A DNA stretch of 46,028 nucleotides. It comes from Leptolinea sp. UBA5366. GTDB lineage: Bacteria > Chloroflexota > Anaerolineae > Anaerolineales > Anaerolineaceae. Position 1 is the first letter of the stretch, and each line of letters begins with the position of its first letter. The stretch spans positions 46,893 to 92,920 of the forward strand of contig DHPK01000012.1 in assembly GCA_002407845.1 (NCBI GenBank), read 5' to 3'. Positions 1 to 7,958 of this stretch are shown piece after piece. Both the position numbers and the translations under genes were made by a program. Below the pieces are notes generated by a model that was not told the DNA's origin, did no database searches, and saw nothing but the letters and a program-made list of their open reading frames with translations.

Positions 1-2
1 TG

Positions 3-236
3 CAGTACGTTGACTGGGAGCTGGATGGAATTGAGACAGGGACACCAGTGCACACATCGAAAGAAACTGCCTTTTACACTGCGCTCTGTCAAAAATACGG
101 CTTGCTTTCAACTGCCGGAAGCGATTGCCACGGCGATGATCCCTACCTTGGACCGGCTGCGATGGGCAGTTTTTCCTTTGGTATGGATAATCAGTATGAG
201 TCGCTTTGCGCCGCTCACCTGAAAGCTGTGCATTGA
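3..236 (+). CDS. PHP-domain metal-dependent phosphoesterase, C-terminal part (5' end outside window)
   Basis: The reading frame is open from the left edge and stops at the TGA at 234. The visible 77 residues contain AGSDCHGDD, the conserved C-terminal Asp-x-His metal-ligand motif of PHP (polymerase and histidinol phosphatase) domains, preceded by a GLLSTAGSD strand. PHP proteins of this type usually hydrolyse phosphoesters using two or three bound metals. The stop lies 14 bases before the ABC permease start, so the gene is probably the upstream member of the same operon and may act on a phosphorylated substrate or product of the transporter. Substrate is unknown. A histidinol-phosphatase role is possible but not indicated by the neighbours. 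Confidence 0.7.
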   Translation, partial: QYVDWELDGIETGTPVHTSKETAFYTALCQKYGLLSTAGSDCHGDDPYLGPAAMGSFSFGMDNQYESLCAAHLKAVH

Positions 237-250
237 TGGGGAGCTGGGGC

Positions 251-1153
251 ATGAAGAATATCAATCGCAAGAAACTGCGCACAACACTGATCGCCTTTCT
301 TGTTCTGTCTCCAGCGCTGTTGATCGCAATTATTTTTGTTTACTACCCCTCTCTCTCCGTTTTGCAGCTGAGTTTCTTTGACTGGGATATGATCAGTCCT
401 GACAAGACACCGGTCGGATTGGCAAATTATGCCTCAATCTTTGCGCCGGGCAGTGAATTTTGGAATTCGCTGCTTCGCACGCTGGAATATGGATTGATCT
501 ACATTCCGCTGAGTTTGATCAGCGGCTTGATGCTGGCAAAACTTCTGACCGGAGTCAAACGGTTTGAAGGCTTTTTTCAGTCGATCTATTTTATTCCATC
601 AGTCACCTCCATTTCTGTGATCGCAATCATCTGGTCTTACATTTACAATCCGCAGATTGGTCCGCTGCAACACCTCCTGACTCAGCTGGGTATTCCCGCC
701 GAAATGATCCCGAACTGGCTGAGCGACCCGCGGTTTGCACTGTCCAGTCTTGCTGTCACCAGCGCCTGGCAATCGCTCGGTCTGGTTACGCTGCTGTTTG
801 TTGCCGGATTGAACAATATCCCTCAGTCGATCTATGATGCCGCTGATGTTGACGGGACTTCCGGCTGGATCAAATTTTGGAAGATCACGCTGCCGCTGCT
901 CAGTCCGACAACTTATTTTGTCTTTTTCATGCTGATTATCGATTCTTTCCGCGTTTTCGGCATTGTCTCAATCATGACTCGCGGCAGACCGGTCGGCAGC
1001 ACCAATGTGCTGCTTTATTACGTTTATCAGAATGCCTTCCAATACTTTGACGCCGGAATCGCCAGTGCTGCCTCCATGGTCATTTTTCTTTTCATCATGG
1101 TTTTTATGATCTTCCAGCAAAAATTAGGAGAAAAAAGTGTCTTTTACCAATAG
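251..1153 (+). CDS. Carbohydrate ABC transporter permease, MalF/UgpA type
   Basis: This is an integral membrane subunit of a CUT1-type ABC importer for sugars or glycerol-phosphate-like solutes. The 300-residue protein has an N-terminal membrane segment (about residues 12-35) and several further hydrophobic spans. The cytoplasmic EAA loop, which contacts the ATPase, is visible as AADVDGTSGWIKFWKITLP near residue 196. I chose ATG 251 because it follows the purine-rich GGGGAGCTGGGG; an earlier in-frame start at 206 would overlap the PHP gene and adds no conserved sequence. It overlaps the next permease by 17 bases. Neither a substrate-binding protein nor an ATPase is visible, so they are presumably upstream or elsewhere. 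Confidence 0.93.
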   Translation: MKNINRKKLRTTLIAFLVLSPALLIAIIFVYYPSLSVLQLSFFDWDMISPDKTPVGLANYASIFAPGSEFWNSLLRTLEYGLIYIPLSLISGLMLAKLLTGVKRFEGFFQSIYFIPSVTSISVIAIIWSYIYNPQIGPLQHLLTQLGIPAEMIPNWLSDPRFALSSLAVTSAWQSLGLVTLLFVAGLNNIPQSIYDAADVDGTSGWIKFWKITLPLLSPTTYFVFFMLIIDSFRVFGIVSIMTRGRPVGSTNVLLYYVYQNAFQYFDAGIASAASMVIFLFIMVFMIFQQKLGEKSVFYQ

Positions 1154-2000
1154 ATCAGCCAGTTTGAAACACCGCATTATCAAAAACCGATCCGAGCTCA
1201 TTCTCTATTTCTTTCTCGCACTTTTCGGGCTGATCATCGTGTTCCCTTATGTTTGGATGATCCTGACTTCTTTGAAACCCTCTTCCGAAGTGTTTACGGC
1301 GGAAATGCGCCTCTTTCCCCGTGAATGGATCTTGAGCAACTACCAGCAGGTGTTCAATCAAAGCGGATTTATGCAGTCGGTTCTGAATTCAGTAATCGTG
1401 ACTGGTCTCGGTGCTCTATTGGAAGTAACCATCGCATTTTTTGGCGCTTTCGCCTTCGCCAAACTTGATTTCTACGGGAAGGACTTCCTATTTATGCTTA
1501 TTTTGGGAACGCTGATGATCCCGCCGCAGGTATTAATGCTGCCTTCTTTTCTGATTGTGCGAAATTTAGGGTGGCTGAATACTTATCAGGGGCTGATCAT
1601 TCCGCGGGCAGGCGCTGCTTTTGGGATTTTCCTGCTGCGGCAGTTCATGTTGACCGTTCCGCGCGATTTGGATGACGCCGCTCAGGTCGATGGCGCCGGA
1701 ATCTTTCGCCGTATGCTGAACATCTATCTGCCAATCTGCCTGCCCTCAGTAGTCACCGTCAGCGTCTTCTCGATTCTGGGATATTGGAACGATTATTATT
1801 GGCCGCTGGTGATAATTTCCGATCGAAAGATGAAAACGGTTGCGTTGAGCATCGCTCAATTCAAGAATTTGGAGGGGATGGGAAACTGGGAAATTCTGAT
1901 GGCAGCTGCGGTTGTTGCGACGATTCCGATGCTGATTCTCTTCATTTTCGCCCGGAGAACGCTGATCAAAAATCTGACAGCCGGTTCGATCCAAGGCTAA
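1137..2000 (+). CDS. Carbohydrate ABC transporter permease, MalG/UgpE type
   Basis: This is the second transmembrane subunit of the CUT1-type importer and should form a heterodimer with the preceding permease. The 287-residue length is normal for MalG/UgpE. The first membrane span is around residues 20-42, and the EAA loop DDAAQVDGAGIFRRMLNIYLP lies near residues 178-198. The GTG start at 1137 is supported by the ribosome binding site AGGAG at about 1126-1130, inside the end of the upstream gene. The next gene begins seven bases after the stop. Substrate cannot be read from the permeases. The flanking PHP and HAD hydrolases make a phosphorylated or phosphodiester substrate plausible, but that is inference. 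Confidence 0.93.
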   Translation: MSFTNRSASLKHRIIKNRSELILYFFLALFGLIIVFPYVWMILTSLKPSSEVFTAEMRLFPREWILSNYQQVFNQSGFMQSVLNSVIVTGLGALLEVTIAFFGAFAFAKLDFYGKDFLFMLILGTLMIPPQVLMLPSFLIVRNLGWLNTYQGLIIPRAGAAFGIFLLRQFMLTVPRDLDDAAQVDGAGIFRRMLNIYLPICLPSVVTVSVFSILGYWNDYYWPLVIISDRKMKTVALSIAQFKNLEGMGNWEILMAAAVVATIPMLILFIFARRTLIKNLTAGSIQG

Positions 2001-2007
2001 CCCGGAT

Positions 2008-2784
2008 ATGCTTAATAAGGTGCTTTCAACTGTTGATCCGGCTGAACTGGCCGGTAAAATCGTTGCTTTTGATCTGGACGGCACGCTGTTATCCGGAGAT
2101 TTGGGAGAAGCGCTCTTCTATCTCGCGATTGGCCTGACAGGCATACCGCAGGATCAGATCCTTGTCGAAATCGAAAAAATTCTCTCGAACGGAGAAATGA
2201 CTCTAAAGCCAGAAAGCGCAGAAACCGGACTGTTAACCCGCTATCAGAATCTCATTCTGAACAAACAGTGGCATGAGGCCTATTGCTTGACAGCTGCCTG
2301 GCTGAACACCCTGCCCTGTTCGACAGTTGACGATATGCTTGATTTTCTGCTGAATGCCGGCTTGCCCCGCACAGAGGTTCTGGCGGACTGCGGGGCTGGA
2401 AGTCACAGCCTGATTCTTGAAGCCGTGGATGATCCCGACATGCGAGAAATTATCGAAAAGTGCCTTGCTGCGAAAGCAAATGTGGCGATTGTTTCAGCAA
2501 GTCCGCAGTTTGTCGTCGAAGAATATTGCCAGCATTATGGATACCGGACAATTTCCGCTTTCGGAGCAGCTATCAAAGAAAACGGAGTCTGCGACCTTCC
2601 GTTTGGGTCTGGAAAATGCACGCGGATAATGGAACATTTTGGCGCTTCTCCCTTCATGGCATTTGGAAACAGTGACGGCGATTATGAGATGCTCGTCTCA
2701 GCAAAGCATGCGTTTGTCCGGCAGACCGACAGCGAAAAACTGCTCCGGAAAGTGGCGTCCGGAGATTGGATCATGCTCGATTAG
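2008..2784 (+). CDS. HAD superfamily hydrolase, subfamily IB (SerB-like phosphatase)
   Basis: This is a predicted soluble phosphomonoesterase using an aspartyl-phosphate intermediate. HAD motif I is FDLDGT (nucleophile Asp22, acid/base Asp24). Motif II is the Ser of AIVSAS, the motif III lysine is in GSGKCTRI, and motif IV is GNSDGD. An alpha-helical cap insertion lies between motifs I and II, as in class IB enzymes (SerB, HAD-IB PSPase-like). The 258-residue length fits. It follows the permease by seven bases, has no separate promoter that I can see, and is followed by a terminator, so it closes this operon. It could dephosphorylate an imported or intermediate sugar phosphate or phosphoserine; the specific substrate is unknown. 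Confidence 0.85.
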   Translation: MLNKVLSTVDPAELAGKIVAFDLDGTLLSGDLGEALFYLAIGLTGIPQDQILVEIEKILSNGEMTLKPESAETGLLTRYQNLILNKQWHEAYCLTAAWLNTLPCSTVDDMLDFLLNAGLPRTEVLADCGAGSHSLILEAVDDPDMREIIEKCLAAKANVAIVSASPQFVVEEYCQHYGYRTISAFGAAIKENGVCDLPFGSGKCTRIMEHFGASPFMAFGNSDGDYEMLVSAKHAFVRQTDSEKLLRKVASGDWIMLD

Positions 2785-2808
2785 CCGCTGTTTAATCATT
2801 GGTAAGAA

Positions 2809-2840
2809 AAAGCATCCAGATGAATTGGATGCTTTTTTAT
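2809..2840. terminator. Bidirectional intrinsic terminator
   Basis: AAGCATCCA (2810-2818) and TGGATGCTT (2826-2834) form a 9-bp stem with a 7-base loop. The stem is followed by a T run on the plus strand; the minus strand has a shorter, interrupted one (from AAGAAAAA upstream). It sits between the convergent HAD gene and the LapA-like gene and can serve both. Confidence 0.85.
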
Positions 2841-2914
2841 CAATTTGTTTAGTGCCGAGAAGCCTGCGTTTTAGCGCTCAGACAGTCTCAGCCGGATTCA
2901 TGGGAAATGAAATC

Positions 2915-3580
2915 CTACCACAGTCCAAATTTTTTATGCTCTTCGGCATCACCGGAATCGCCGGCATCAGCAGTACTGTTTTCCGATTCAGCCGAAGCCT
3001 GGTCAGCTTCCATAGATTCGTGGGATTCCTGCGCAACCGGGTCGGTCTGATCGAGCTGACTTGGGGTGAAATCAGCCGCAATACGCCGATCCATTTCCTT
3101 TAGCGCCGCATCAATTTCATCGCGTGCTTCCAGCGCTTCCCGCCGGGCAATGTCAGCGTTTTCGGCAGTCAGCTGCGCATCTGCCAGCGCGGTTTTCAGA
3201 TCATCAATCTCCTGATCTGTCTTGGTGTGGGCGCGTTCGAGCGCTTCTTTCGCTTCTTCAACTTCCAAAATTTTCTGGCGCAGATCTTTGTTCTTGTTCT
3301 GCGTGTCGATCAGGTCGGTTCGGTATTTGGCAAGATTCTCCTCAAGTTCGCCGATCTCTTTGTTGTGGCTCGAGCGAAACCGCTTGGACTTGAACCAGCC
3401 CGGCAGCGTCAAAAAGGAGGTGATCGCTGCACCAATCGTCAGCGCGATGATCAGCAGCAGCGCGAGCGGACTTTCAAACGTCCACACAAAAAATTTCAAG
3501 GTGACGGTTGCAGTATTCTGCATCGCAAACATCACAGCGAACACGGCGATAATCAGTGAAAAAATCATGACAAATTGCAT
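2915..3580 (-). CDS. LapA-domain (DUF1049) membrane protein with long coiled coil
   Basis: The N-terminal roughly 65 residues match the LapA/DUF1049 pattern: a first membrane helix (FSLIIAVFAVMFAMQN), a short extracytoplasmic strand (TATVTLKFFVWTFE) and a second helix (LALLLIIALTIGAAITSFL) ending in basic residues. Residues about 75-170 are a charged heptad-like coiled coil rich in Glu, Lys and Ala. The last 40 residues are an acidic Ser/Glu/Asp tail. In proteobacteria LapA works in lipopolysaccharide assembly; here no outer membrane role can be assumed. The ATG is preceded by AAAGGAG with good spacing. It is monocistronic between two terminators. Function is unknown beyond a membrane-anchored scaffold-like architecture. 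Confidence 0.75.
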   Translation of the reverse strand: MQFVMIFSLIIAVFAVMFAMQNTATVTLKFFVWTFESPLALLLIIALTIGAAITSFLTLPGWFKSKRFRSSHNKEIGELEENLAKYRTDLIDTQNKNKDLRQKILEVEEAKEALERAHTKTDQEIDDLKTALADAQLTAENADIARREALEARDEIDAALKEMDRRIAADFTPSQLDQTDPVAQESHESMEADQASAESENSTADAGDSGDAEEHKKFGLW

Positions 3581-3759
3581 ATCTTTACTCCTTTATCAAC
3601 CTCTATAAATCAATGGACTTTTAAAAATACACGGTTGAATTTTTAATCTTAACTCATTTTCTTCATTATGCATTTCGGGTTTTCAGCCTCCAATGCGTAT
3701 GAATTAATTTTACTGTATCCTGATCTAATTACGAAAACCTAACCATAATTTAGAACAAG

Positions 3760-3803
3760 CTTAAAAAGCAAGAAAATCAGGGACGTCAATTGACGTCCCT
3801 GAT
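3760..3803 (-). terminator. Intrinsic terminator, 26-bp perfect palindrome
   Basis: Bases 3777-3802 are a perfect palindrome centred on AATT (half TCAGGGACGTCAA). On the minus strand it is followed by TTTTCTTGCTTTTT. It lies 30 bases past the stop of the TolB-like gene and terminates it. Confidence 0.85.
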
Positions 3804-3831
3804 GCGGACAACTTTCATAAAAGCTTGCTGA

Positions 3832-5691
3832 TTACGGCTGAACGTATTTCACCGGAAAGCCAGTCGATGGCAGCTCCATGAATGGATCAATCGGGTAAAT
3901 CGGATCCGGTTGCGGTGTCGGTTCGGGCGGCAGCGGTCCTACAAAGAATGTGGTTTGATATTCTCGCATGGCATTTCCGACGCCATCATGCAGCGCACGC
4001 GGCGCAAAGGGTTTGGCATCGGTTGCACCGCAGGCAAAGAAACGATACATGCCATCGGTCAGCGCTGCACCGTTGTTAATATTAATCGTCGTTGTGTAAT
4101 TTGAATTATCATAAACGGCTGCATCCGTCGTGATCAGGACATCATCGCCTTGAATTGGGGACGCTACTGTGTCATTGCAGCCCAATGTGTTGATCACGCC
4201 ATCCAGCCCCGCACTTACCAGGACATAGTTAAGCGGATTGTTTGCCCCGGTCATCAGCAGCATCGAATCTGGATTTTCCTCGCGTGTCATGGGTTCGCTG
4301 AAGGTCACGGTAAACGAGTTGAACCCTTCTCCGCTCGGCACATTTGTAAGCGAAGTGCGAATGACTGTCGGGCGGGTCCAATCAACAATTGAACGATGGA
4401 AGTGGTTTTCTTCACCATAACGCGGATAAGTTATTCCGGAAACCAAATCCTTCAAATTGGATTGGTAAACAACGTGCGTTCCAGCAGAATTCATCGCTAA
4501 CCCTTGAATCGATGCTGGATAATTAACCCAAGGAGCTTGATCGCCATTCTTGTTGACCGAAAGCCGAATATTTTCGCCGGTCTCCATGTTATGGACAAAG
4601 ACATCCTCATTATTTCTATCCGTCTTTCCATTCGTCTTTCCAGGAACCAGGTTTATAGAGGCAGAAGCAAATGCGACAAATTTCCCGTCATTGCTGACAT
4701 CTGTAAAGCCATGAGTTCCAGTAATCAGCTGATCGGCAGTTTGATAATTGACAGACGTTACAATGCGAGTCTCGCCTGTCTGAATATCATGGCGAAAGAC
4801 ATACATTTCGTCTGGATTCCCCTGATCGCTTGCAGCCCAAGTCACAAACCGCCCGGATCTGGATAAAGAAATACTGAAAGGATCCACATCAGAATATTCC
4901 GGTGCAACTGTCTGATTGATCCATGTAGTTTTTTTATTCAAGACATCATAATGATAAAGAGCAGACGAAAATTTAGGGGGCTCATTTTCAACGAGTCCTT
5001 CATTTGTAGACCTAAAAACGATCTGGCTGCCATCAGCAGATATCTCAGAATAACTAGCATAGACGGGAACAGTCGGATCATCCCAGCGATGCGCTATCAG
5101 TGTGTCTGTACCAGTACTAACATTGAATAAAACAAGTTGAGCTGTGGGAGGTGACCCTTCGTATTTTGTATGAACCACTAAATTTCCATCAGCAGATACG
5201 GAATTGCTTGTTGTTACTTGAATGTCGCTCTGAGAACAGCGGAGAGCTTGAAGCGTATCTGCCGGACGATCATAGCGATAAATACAATTTTGATTCGGAT
5301 CCGTTTCATTAAGTTTTAGATTGTCGCTGGAAAAAACTATATACTTCCCATCTCCAGTGATTGAAGGATAGGTTCCACGCCATGGCGTTCCATCCCAATG
5401 TTTTGAAATCAGGGTGACATCCCCAGTTTCCATGTCTTTCAGATAAACAGCATCTTGTTCAATTGGTTCAATTGTCCCATTCAAAGCGTCACGCGTGACA
5501 AATGTATAATAACGGCCATCATCCGATACCGAAACACCATTAAATGCTTTTGCCCCGTAGCCGAAAGCAGTTTGATCTTTTCCAATGGATACCGGAGCAG
5601 TTTCACTCAACTGAGCAAATGAGGTTTTTACCGATAAACTCAAAAGTATGAATATGGACATGAAAATGAATCGTTTTAAAGTATGCTGCAT
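3832..5691 (-). CDS. Secreted TolB/PD40-type beta-propeller protein with C-terminal Ig-like domain and LPSTG motif
   Basis: A Sec signal peptide (MQHTLKRFIFMSIFILLSLS..., cleavage probably after SFA) is followed by six or seven PD40 repeats, recognisable as xxSxDGxxxxFxS strands (VSVSDDGRYYTFV, SITGDGKYIVF, SVSADGNLVVH, EISADGSQIVF, DVSNDGKFVAFAS). Residues about 445-580 resemble the bacterial SbsA-type Ig fold (SFTVTFSEPM ... LTDGMYRFFACG). The protein ends PTPQPDPIYP ... ELPSTGFPVKYVQP. The LPSTG pentapeptide resembles a sortase signal but no hydrophobic segment or basic tail follows. The ATG has GGAG eight bases upstream. A role in binding surface polymers or partners is inferred; no catalytic residues were seen. 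Confidence 0.8.
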   Translation of the reverse strand: MQHTLKRFIFMSIFILLSLSVKTSFAQLSETAPVSIGKDQTAFGYGAKAFNGVSVSDDGRYYTFVTRDALNGTIEPIEQDAVYLKDMETGDVTLISKHWDGTPWRGTYPSITGDGKYIVFSSDNLKLNETDPNQNCIYRYDRPADTLQALRCSQSDIQVTTSNSVSADGNLVVHTKYEGSPPTAQLVLFNVSTGTDTLIAHRWDDPTVPVYASYSEISADGSQIVFRSTNEGLVENEPPKFSSALYHYDVLNKKTTWINQTVAPEYSDVDPFSISLSRSGRFVTWAASDQGNPDEMYVFRHDIQTGETRIVTSVNYQTADQLITGTHGFTDVSNDGKFVAFASASINLVPGKTNGKTDRNNEDVFVHNMETGENIRLSVNKNGDQAPWVNYPASIQGLAMNSAGTHVVYQSNLKDLVSGITYPRYGEENHFHRSIVDWTRPTVIRTSLTNVPSGEGFNSFTVTFSEPMTREENPDSMLLMTGANNPLNYVLVSAGLDGVINTLGCNDTVASPIQGDDVLITTDAAVYDNSNYTTTININNGAALTDGMYRFFACGATDAKPFAPRALHDGVGNAMREYQTTFFVGPLPPEPTPQPDPIYPIDPFMELPSTGFPVKYVQP

Positions 5692-5962
5692 TTTTATATC
5701 TCCATCATCGTTAGTGTGAACGCAATAATGTTATTGTTAACAAAGGAACAAAACTTGCTTTCTCTCGTCAGCAATAGAACACCCTTTCTTTTACTAAAAA
5801 AATATACTTTCCTTATTATACAAAAGAAATGCAATAATCGTGCCATCTCTTCCTCGCTCAGCATTTTCGGATTTCTTAATCAATTAATTGTGATTCCCAG
5901 CAATGTTCACCCGATCCTTTGCGGGAACCGGGTCTGGTCTGCCGGCGCATCAAGTTTTTGCT

Positions 5963-5968
5963 TATAAT
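5963..5968 (+). promoter_or_regulatory. TATAAT -10 element of radA, possibly giving a leaderless mRNA
   Basis: TATAAT lies six bases before the radA ATG, which would place the transcription start at or next to the start codon. I see no good -35. AGGA between the two could alternatively act as a very close ribosome binding site if transcription starts further upstream. Confidence 0.45.
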
Positions 5969-5974
5969 TAGGAC

Positions 5975-7393
5975 ATGGCAAAAACCCAAACTCATTACGT
6001 CTGCCAGCAATGCGGACGAACCAACCCAAAGTTTATCGGACGCTGCCCGGGATGCGGCGGCTACGGCACCATGGTGGAAGAAATCATCCACCAGGAACCC
6101 GAGAGAAAAGGGCGTTCCGGTCTGCCAAAAGAATATGCAGAGCCGAAAGCGCTGCGCGACATCGATGAAACCGCAGAACCGCGCGTTGAGACCGGCATCG
6201 GCGAATTGTCGCAAGTTTTGGGAGGGGGGGCTGTTCCTGGGTCGCTGATCCTGATTGGCGGTGATCCGGGCATTGGAAAATCAACGCTGCTGCTTCAGAC
6301 TGCGATCAATCTGGCAGCGCGCGGCACGGTCTTGTATGTTTCCGGCGAGGAGTCTGCGCGTCAGATCAAAATGAGGGCTGCCCGGCTGCTCGAAAATCAA
6401 ACTGCTGACGCAGAAATTCCGCCCGCGCTTTTTTTGGTGACCGAAACTGATCTGGACGTGATTTTCTCTCATGTCCGCACGTTGAAACCGGATTTTCTGA
6501 TCATCGATTCCATTCAGACCGTACAAATCCCCGAATTGGAATCGACCGCCGGATCGTTGTCACAGGTGCGAGAATGCGCCGGCAGGCTGCGAGAGCTCGC
6601 GAAGACGGGAGGAATCACGGTCTTTGTGATCGGGCATGTGACGAAAGAAGGGATGATTGCCGGCCCGCGGGTGCTGGAGCATATTGTTGACACGGTTTTA
6701 TATTTGGAAGGCGACCGCTTTTTATCTTTGAGGCTGCTGCGCTCTGTGAAAAACCGGTTTGGCGCAACATCCGAAGTGGGTGTCTTCGAAATGACTGAAA
6801 ATGGGCTGGCGGAAGTATACAACCCATCGGAACTTTTTCTCGCAGAACGCATGGTCAACGCTCCTGGTTCTGCGGTGGTTGTGACCATGGAAGGAACGCG
6901 CCCGTTGCTGGTAGAAATTCAGGCGCTGACCAACCCAACCAGTTTCGGCAACCCGCGCCGCACGCCGATTGGCGTCGAAATCAGCCGGGTTTTGCTGATC
7001 GCGGCAGTCGTTTCACGGCGAATGGGCGTTCGATTAAATGAACAGGACATTTTCGTCAATGTGATCGGCGGGCTCCATATCTCCGAGCCCGCAGCAGATC
7101 TGGCAATCGCTGCCGCAATTGTTTCATCCGTGACCAATCGGCCGATCAAGGCAGACGTTGTGCTGATTGGCGAAATCGGTCTTTCAGGAGAACTGCGCGG
7201 AACGAGCAAACTCGCGTCCCGGTTGAAAGAAGCCAAAAAACTCGGTTTTTCGACTGCAGTCGTACCTAAAGCGATCAACCGCCGAGAGAAACTGCCGCAG
7301 GATATTAAAGTGATCGAAGCCAAAACTGTCCGCGAAGCCATTCAGGCAGTTTTACTGCCTGCGGAGAAAGACGAAGAGAAGACAAAGGTCTGA
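5975..7393 (+). CDS. radA: DNA repair protein RadA (Sms)
   Basis: RadA is a RecA-related, DnaB-like ATPase that promotes branch migration and processing of recombination intermediates. The domains are all present: an N-terminal C4 zinc finger (Cys10, Cys13, Cys24, Cys27), a RecA-fold ATPase with Walker A GGDPGIGKST near residue 95 and Walker B FLIIDSIQT, the RadA signature KNRFG near residue 259, and a C-terminal Lon-protease-like domain (ISRVLLIAAVVSRRMGVRLNEQDIFVNVIGGLHI). At 472 residues it is slightly longer than the usual 450-460. It is followed after 28 bases by the DUF6391 gene and then holA, so it may head a DNA-metabolism operon. No frameshift or missing residue is seen. Confidence 0.97.
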   Translation: MAKTQTHYVCQQCGRTNPKFIGRCPGCGGYGTMVEEIIHQEPERKGRSGLPKEYAEPKALRDIDETAEPRVETGIGELSQVLGGGAVPGSLILIGGDPGIGKSTLLLQTAINLAARGTVLYVSGEESARQIKMRAARLLENQTADAEIPPALFLVTETDLDVIFSHVRTLKPDFLIIDSIQTVQIPELESTAGSLSQVRECAGRLRELAKTGGITVFVIGHVTKEGMIAGPRVLEHIVDTVLYLEGDRFLSLRLLRSVKNRFGATSEVGVFEMTENGLAEVYNPSELFLAERMVNAPGSAVVVTMEGTRPLLVEIQALTNPTSFGNPRRTPIGVEISRVLLIAAVVSRRMGVRLNEQDIFVNVIGGLHISEPAADLAIAAAIVSSVTNRPIKADVVLIGEIGLSGELRGTSKLASRLKEAKKLGFSTAVVPKAINRREKLPQDIKVIEAKTVREAIQAVLLPAEKDEEKTKV

Positions 7394-7421
7394 GCTATAG
7401 GAAATTACAAATAAGGGCGAC

Positions 7422-7958
7422 ATGGAAAGAACAAATCGAATAGGAATCGGCACCTTTTCAGCCGAAAAAACGATAGCACAAATCAGAAAAAACCACGCGC
7501 TGGAACATGCCGTCGTTCATGTTTTGGAAAAGAAATTCAGCCATTGCGCGCTGGCAGGGTACTCAATCAACAAAGGCTTTTGGGTGATCGGGAAGCTCGC
7601 TATCCAAGATGTGCAGGAAGCTGTCGACGCAGCTTACGCGCGATTGGCGCATGGGGAAAAAGACCTTGCGATCCATCAGGGCTGCGGGACGAATCTGGCT
7701 GCAACCGGACTGGCTGTCTCGCTGGGATCTCTGCTGACAATGGCAGGCACCCGATCCGAAAAAGAACGGCTGAGCCGGTTATCCTCTTTAATTCTCGTCA
7801 CGACTGCCTGTCTGCAGCTTTCCAAACCATTGGGAGTCATGCTGCAGCGGAACGTGACAACCGATCCGGACATGACCGGGCTTTCAATCCGCGGCATCGA
7901 TGCCGGAGAAATCCGCGGCGTGCCCTATTTCTTTGTCAATACCGCTTACGATGAATGA
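7422..7958 (+). CDS. DUF6391-like conserved protein
   Basis: This is a 178-residue protein with the N-terminal signature IRKNHALEHAVVHVLEKK, which I associate with the DUF6391 family found in Chloroflexota and cyanobacteria. A second conserved stretch is LAIHQGCGTNLAATGLAVSLGSLLTM, partly hydrophobic and possibly membrane-associated. The two His of HALEHAVVH and the Cys of HQGCGTN could bind a metal, but this is only suggested by their conservation pattern. It sits between radA and holA and overlaps the holA start by eight bases, so it is probably cotranscribed. The biochemical role is unknown. Confidence 0.65.
   Translation: MERTNRIGIGTFSAEKTIAQIRKNHALEHAVVHVLEKKFSHCALAGYSINKGFWVIGKLAIQDVQEAVDAAYARLAHGEKDLAIHQGCGTNLAATGLAVSLGSLLTMAGTRSEKERLSRLSSLILVTTACLQLSKPLGVMLQRNVTTDPDMTGLSIRGIDAGEIRGVPYFFVNTAYDE

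Noticed and set aside
5683..5967. 94-codon plus-strand frame between the TolB-like gene and radA
   Set aside because: It starts inside the divergent gene, is rich in Ile/Leu/Ser by base composition, has no ribosome binding site and resembles no family.
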